Position numbers and translations under genes: made by a program. This document shows positions 61,643 to 64,000 of a stretch of 64,000 nt of DNA, in pieces (positions within the stretch are counted from its first letter, which is position 1; the number at the start of each line of letters is the position of its first letter). The DNA is from a candidate division BRC1 bacterium HGW-BRC1-1 (GTDB taxonomy: Bacteria > Sumerlaeota > Sumerlaeia > Sumerlaeales > Sumerlaeaceae): positions 62,001 to 126,000 of the forward strand of contig PHCB01000004.1 of the NCBI GenBank assembly GCA_002842095.1, given 5' to 3'. The notes beneath the pieces were generated by a model that was given only the letters and a program-made list of their open reading frames with translations, was not told the origin of the DNA and made no database searches.

Positions 61643-63421
61643 ATGAGACGTTTCAATAAGCAGCAAATCATCGAACAACTGGGGCTGTTCTCCGCGCTGT
61701 TGGAATTTCACGGGGCGAACAAGTTCAAGGTCCGCGCCTTTGACAACGCCGCAGCGGCCCTGGGGTCTGACCCGGCTTCGATGGAAGAATTAACCGCAGA
61801 ATCCCGCCGCCTGGAGGAGCTCGAAGGTATCGGCCCCTCCACGGCGGCTCTGATTCGTGAACTGTACGAGACCGGGAAATCTCACGATATCGAGAAGATG
61901 CTGGAGGCAGCGCCCCGGGACATTGAGGTTCTGATGACGGTGCCCCAGTTGGGACCGAAAAAAATCCGGGTGCTCTATGACGCCCTTGGCATTGAGAGCA
62001 TCGCAGACTTGGAAGTGGCTCTGTCCGATGGCAGAGTGGCAGAGGTGCCGGGCTTCGGGGGGAAAACCGTTGAGAAAATACTGAACGCTCTCGAGCTCTT
62101 CCGCGAATCCCTGGGACTGCACCTGCTCAGCACCGCCGAAGAGACCGTTGCGCCTGTTATGCTCGCTCTGCGCGATATGGGGGAAGTTATCCGGGTAGAA
62201 GTGGCGGGCAGCCTGCGGCGCAAGTGCGAGACTATCGGCGACGTGGATCTGGTGGCCAGCTCCGGTAATCCCGCCCAAGTCATTTCGAATTTCACAGAGT
62301 TGCCTCACGTTCTCGAGGTTGTCGAACTTGGCAGGACCCAAGCCACCGTTTTTCTGAACGGTGCGGTGAAGGCCACATTAAGAGTGGTCGGTGACGACGA
62401 ATTTGCTCCGGCATTGTTTTGGCATACGGGCAATGGCGAGCACGTGGCCGAGTTTATCTCGCGCGCTGGAGAAAAAAATCTGCGTGTGGAAGAATGCGGC
62501 ATATTTCGAACGGGGCCAGCTGGTTCCGATGACAACAGGCTGGTTATCAAAACAGAGCAGGAAATCTATGCGCTGCTCGAGATGGACACCATCGAGCCGG
62601 AATTGCGCGAAGGACGCGGAGAGCTTAATGCCGCCGCGGCCCACGCGTTGCCGACGCTGGTAACCCGGGAAGATTATCGCGGCGTACTCCACGTCCACAG
62701 CACCTGGAGCGATGGGCAAAAATCCATACGCGAGATGGCTCGCGCCGCTCTTCAGGAACAAAACTGCAGTTATCTCGGCATTTGCGATCACAGCGAGGTT
62801 GCGGTTTATGCGGGGGGTGTTAAACGTGAAGACATTGCCCGGCAGCACAAAGAGATCGACGCAATAAACGAGGAAATGCATGGCGATGCGTTTCGAGTCT
62901 TGAAGGGTTGTGAATGCGATATTCTTGCGGATGGGTCACTGGATTATTCTGACGAGATCCTTTCACGCATGGATTTCGTGGTAGCGTCCGTTCACAGCCG
63001 TTTCAACATGTCCGCCGAGGAGATGACCGAGCGCCTGCTTGCTGCTGTAGAGAACCCCTATACGACGATTCTGGGGCATCTGACAGGACGCCTGCTTCTT
63101 TCAAGATCACCTTATGCTTTTGATATGAATGCTGTTCTGCAACGTTGCGCTGACACAGGTACCATCGTCGAGATCAATGCCGATCCCCACCGTCTCGATC
63201 TGGACTGGTCGCACATCCACGCCGCTGCTGAGATGGGCGTGCGCTTCGCGGTAAACCCCGACGCTCACAGCACTGAGGGGCTGGACAATATCCACTACGG
63301 TATTTCCATCGCACGCAAAGGTTGGCTCGCCGCTGACCAGGTGATCAACACCCTGTCAGCAGAGGAGTTTCTTAAACTGGCGGCCGAAATACGTGCGGAA
63401 AAGATGAAGTCTAAGAAGTAA
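61643..63421 (+). CDS. polX: PolX-family protein with PHP domain, third catalytic Asp replaced
   Basis: The 592-residue protein has the bacterial PolX layout. Helix-hairpin-helix motifs (EELEGIGPSTAALI and VPGFGGKTVEKIL) are followed by the polymerase palm with GSLRR at 189-193 and Asp200/Asp202 in IGDVDLV. The PHP nuclease domain starts about residue 345. Where PolX enzymes have VDLRVV with the third catalytic Asp, this protein has KATLRVV, with Thr245 (codon at 62375-62377) in the Asp position. All PHP metal ligands appear kept: His350/His352, Asp382/His383, Glu424, His451, His479, Asp540/His542. It may therefore act as a nuclease rather than a polymerase. It starts on the base after the namZ stop. 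Confidence 0.92.
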   Translation: MRRFNKQQIIEQLGLFSALLEFHGANKFKVRAFDNAAAALGSDPASMEELTAESRRLEELEGIGPSTAALIRELYETGKSHDIEKMLEAAPRDIEVLMTVPQLGPKKIRVLYDALGIESIADLEVALSDGRVAEVPGFGGKTVEKILNALELFRESLGLHLLSTAEETVAPVMLALRDMGEVIRVEVAGSLRRKCETIGDVDLVASSGNPAQVISNFTELPHVLEVVELGRTQATVFLNGAVKATLRVVGDDEFAPALFWHTGNGEHVAEFISRAGEKNLRVEECGIFRTGPAGSDDNRLVIKTEQEIYALLEMDTIEPELREGRGELNAAAAHALPTLVTREDYRGVLHVHSTWSDGQKSIREMARAALQEQNCSYLGICDHSEVAVYAGGVKREDIARQHKEIDAINEEMHGDAFRVLKGCECDILADGSLDYSDEILSRMDFVVASVHSRFNMSAEEMTERLLAAVENPYTTILGHLTGRLLLSRSPYAFDMNAVLQRCADTGTIVEINADPHRLDLDWSHIHAAAEMGVRFAVNPDAHSTEGLDNIHYGISIARKGWLAADQVINTLSAEEFLKLAAEIRAEKMKSKK

Positions 63422-63520
63422 AAGCGAGCTGGAGAGAGGTGGATCCCAGGCACGTCCACGAGGCAACCATCTCAGCCTTTGCCTCCAAACGGATTAATCC
63501 TTCCCGGCAAATCTCGATAT

Positions 63521-63567
63521 ACAAAAAAACAACCCCCGGCACTACCGCGTGAGCGGCGGTGCCGGGG
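63521..63567 (-). terminator. Intrinsic terminator after the secretin gene
   Basis: On the minus strand a strong GC-rich hairpin (CCCCGGCAC pairing with GTGCCGGGG at its base) is followed by GTTG and a seven-T run. It lies 32 nt past the secretin stop codon. Confidence 0.85.
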
Positions 63568-63598
63568 ATCGGCATTTCTGATGGGTTGCCCCTGAACG

Positions 63599-64000
63599 TC
63601 AGGGCTTGATGATGTTACAAGTCAGGAAAATCAGTAGTGACGACTTCTCCATCGTGTCGCTCGTGCGGTTGAAGAGCAATTTGCCGATGTATGGCAACTT
63701 GCGGAGGATCGGCACACCGCTCTCGCTCTCACGGGAACGTTCACCAGTCCAACCACCGAGAACGATGGTTCCACCATCACTGCAGCGAGCAACAGTGTTC
63801 AACGAACGACGACGGGTTTCGAAGACCAATGAGCGTGCGATAGCGGTCGGTTCGAAATTGTCGCTGGCGTTGTTACCATTGATATCCACGGTAGCAATTC
63901 CGCCACCCTCATTGCCGTAATCCTGCAATTCGAGGTCCTGAATATCGAGCCGGATTTCGCCCGTCTGTGTAATCTGGGGCGATACCGACAGCGACACCTG
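63599..64000 (-). CDS. Secretin (type II/IV/III secretion outer-membrane channel), 3' end only
   Basis: The minus-strand frame is open to the right edge, so only the last 133 residues are visible. They contain the secretin core signatures: LSVSPQITQTGEIRLDIQDLEL, then GGTIVLGGWTGERSRESESGVPILRKLPYIGKLLF (about residues 74-108), and the C-terminal SSLLIFLTCNIIKP. Secretins form the outer-membrane ring for type IV pili or type II secretion. With pilC and pilT in the same window this is probably PilQ or GspD, but the distinguishing N-terminal domains are outside the window. Confidence 0.92.
   Translation of the reverse strand, partial: QVSLSVSPQITQTGEIRLDIQDLELQDYGNEGGGIATVDINGNNASDNFEPTAIARSLVFETRRRSLNTVARCSDGGTIVLGGWTGERSRESESGVPILRKLPYIGKLLFNRTSDTMEKSSLLIFLTCNIIKP

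Noticed and set aside
1-64000. Mobile elements, CRISPR arrays, prophage or genomic island boundaries
   Set aside because: No transposase, integrase, phage gene, regularly spaced repeat array or tRNA-flanking direct repeat was found. Gene content is core-like throughout.

Overview
The window looks like chromosomal core sequence from a Gram-negative bacterium. It carries outer-membrane and LPS genes (bamA, an OmpH/Skp chaperone, lpxC, fabZ), several lipoprotein signals, a type IV pilus/type II secretion set (pilC, pilT, a secretin) and an alpha-2-macroglobulin. Other features are unusual for Proteobacteria: a transaldolase-glucose-6-phosphate isomerase fusion, an McsA-McsB protein-arginine kinase pair, a NamZ-type (DUF1343) lipoprotein and a microcompartment-type aldehyde dehydrogenase. 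Together these suggest a deep-branching, probably uncultured lineage (PVC-like, Sumerlaeota/Hydrogenedentota-like or Acidobacteria-like). That placement is inference; there is no rRNA gene in the window to settle it. I see no tRNA, rRNA, insertion sequence, integrase, prophage or CRISPR array. Genes are densely packed in short operons with frequent strand switches, and many start codons appear to be TTG or GTG.

Layout. 1-6.2 kb (minus): a thioester alpha-2-macroglobulin cut by the left edge, preceded by an NAD(P)-binding SDR. 6.4-11.2 kb: NfeD-type membrane protease, an HGSNAT/DUF5009 acyltransferase-like membrane protein overlapping it tail to tail, and two secreted proteins of unknown function. 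11.4-19.9 kb: alaS, a small lipoprotein, a secreted BPL_N/amidotransferase-like protein, a TPR-methyltransferase-like protein, an orphan histidine kinase coupled to rsmE, and a GT87-like membrane protein. 20-23.8 kb: pilC plus an unknown membrane protein, opposite pilT. 24-31 kb: an envelope-biogenesis run (PpiD/SurA-like foldase, bamA, ompH, lpxC, fabZ). 31-35.3 kb: xseA-ubiE, a ThiE/TenI-family gene and thrC. 35.4-41.5 kb: a receiver-NTF2-like fusion coupled to a large propeller/TPR lipoprotein, an FMN reductase, a GT2 glycosyltransferase and uppP. 41.4-47 kb: a stress and proteostasis neighbourhood (grpE, htpX, terC, tsaD, mcsA, mcsB). 47-53.4 kb: pentose-phosphate operon tkt then tal-pgi, and a divergent EutE/PduP-like dehydrogenase. 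53.4-57.2 kb: two tandem paralogous GT-C-like membrane proteins. 57.3-64 kb: rpsP-khpA-rimM, a CysH-family reductase, a small unknown gene, namZ, a PolX-like protein and the 3' end of a secretin.

The main themes are envelope assembly, protein quality control, sugar-phosphate metabolism and translation. The less ordinary observations are: a PolX-family protein whose third catalytic aspartate appears replaced; a receiver domain fused to an NTF2-like domain; McsAB without CtsR/ClpC; palindromic or direct-repeat sites upstream of htpX, tkt and rpsP; the tandem GT-C-like paralogs; and an isolated microcompartment-type dehydrogenase with an N-terminal encapsulation-like helix.
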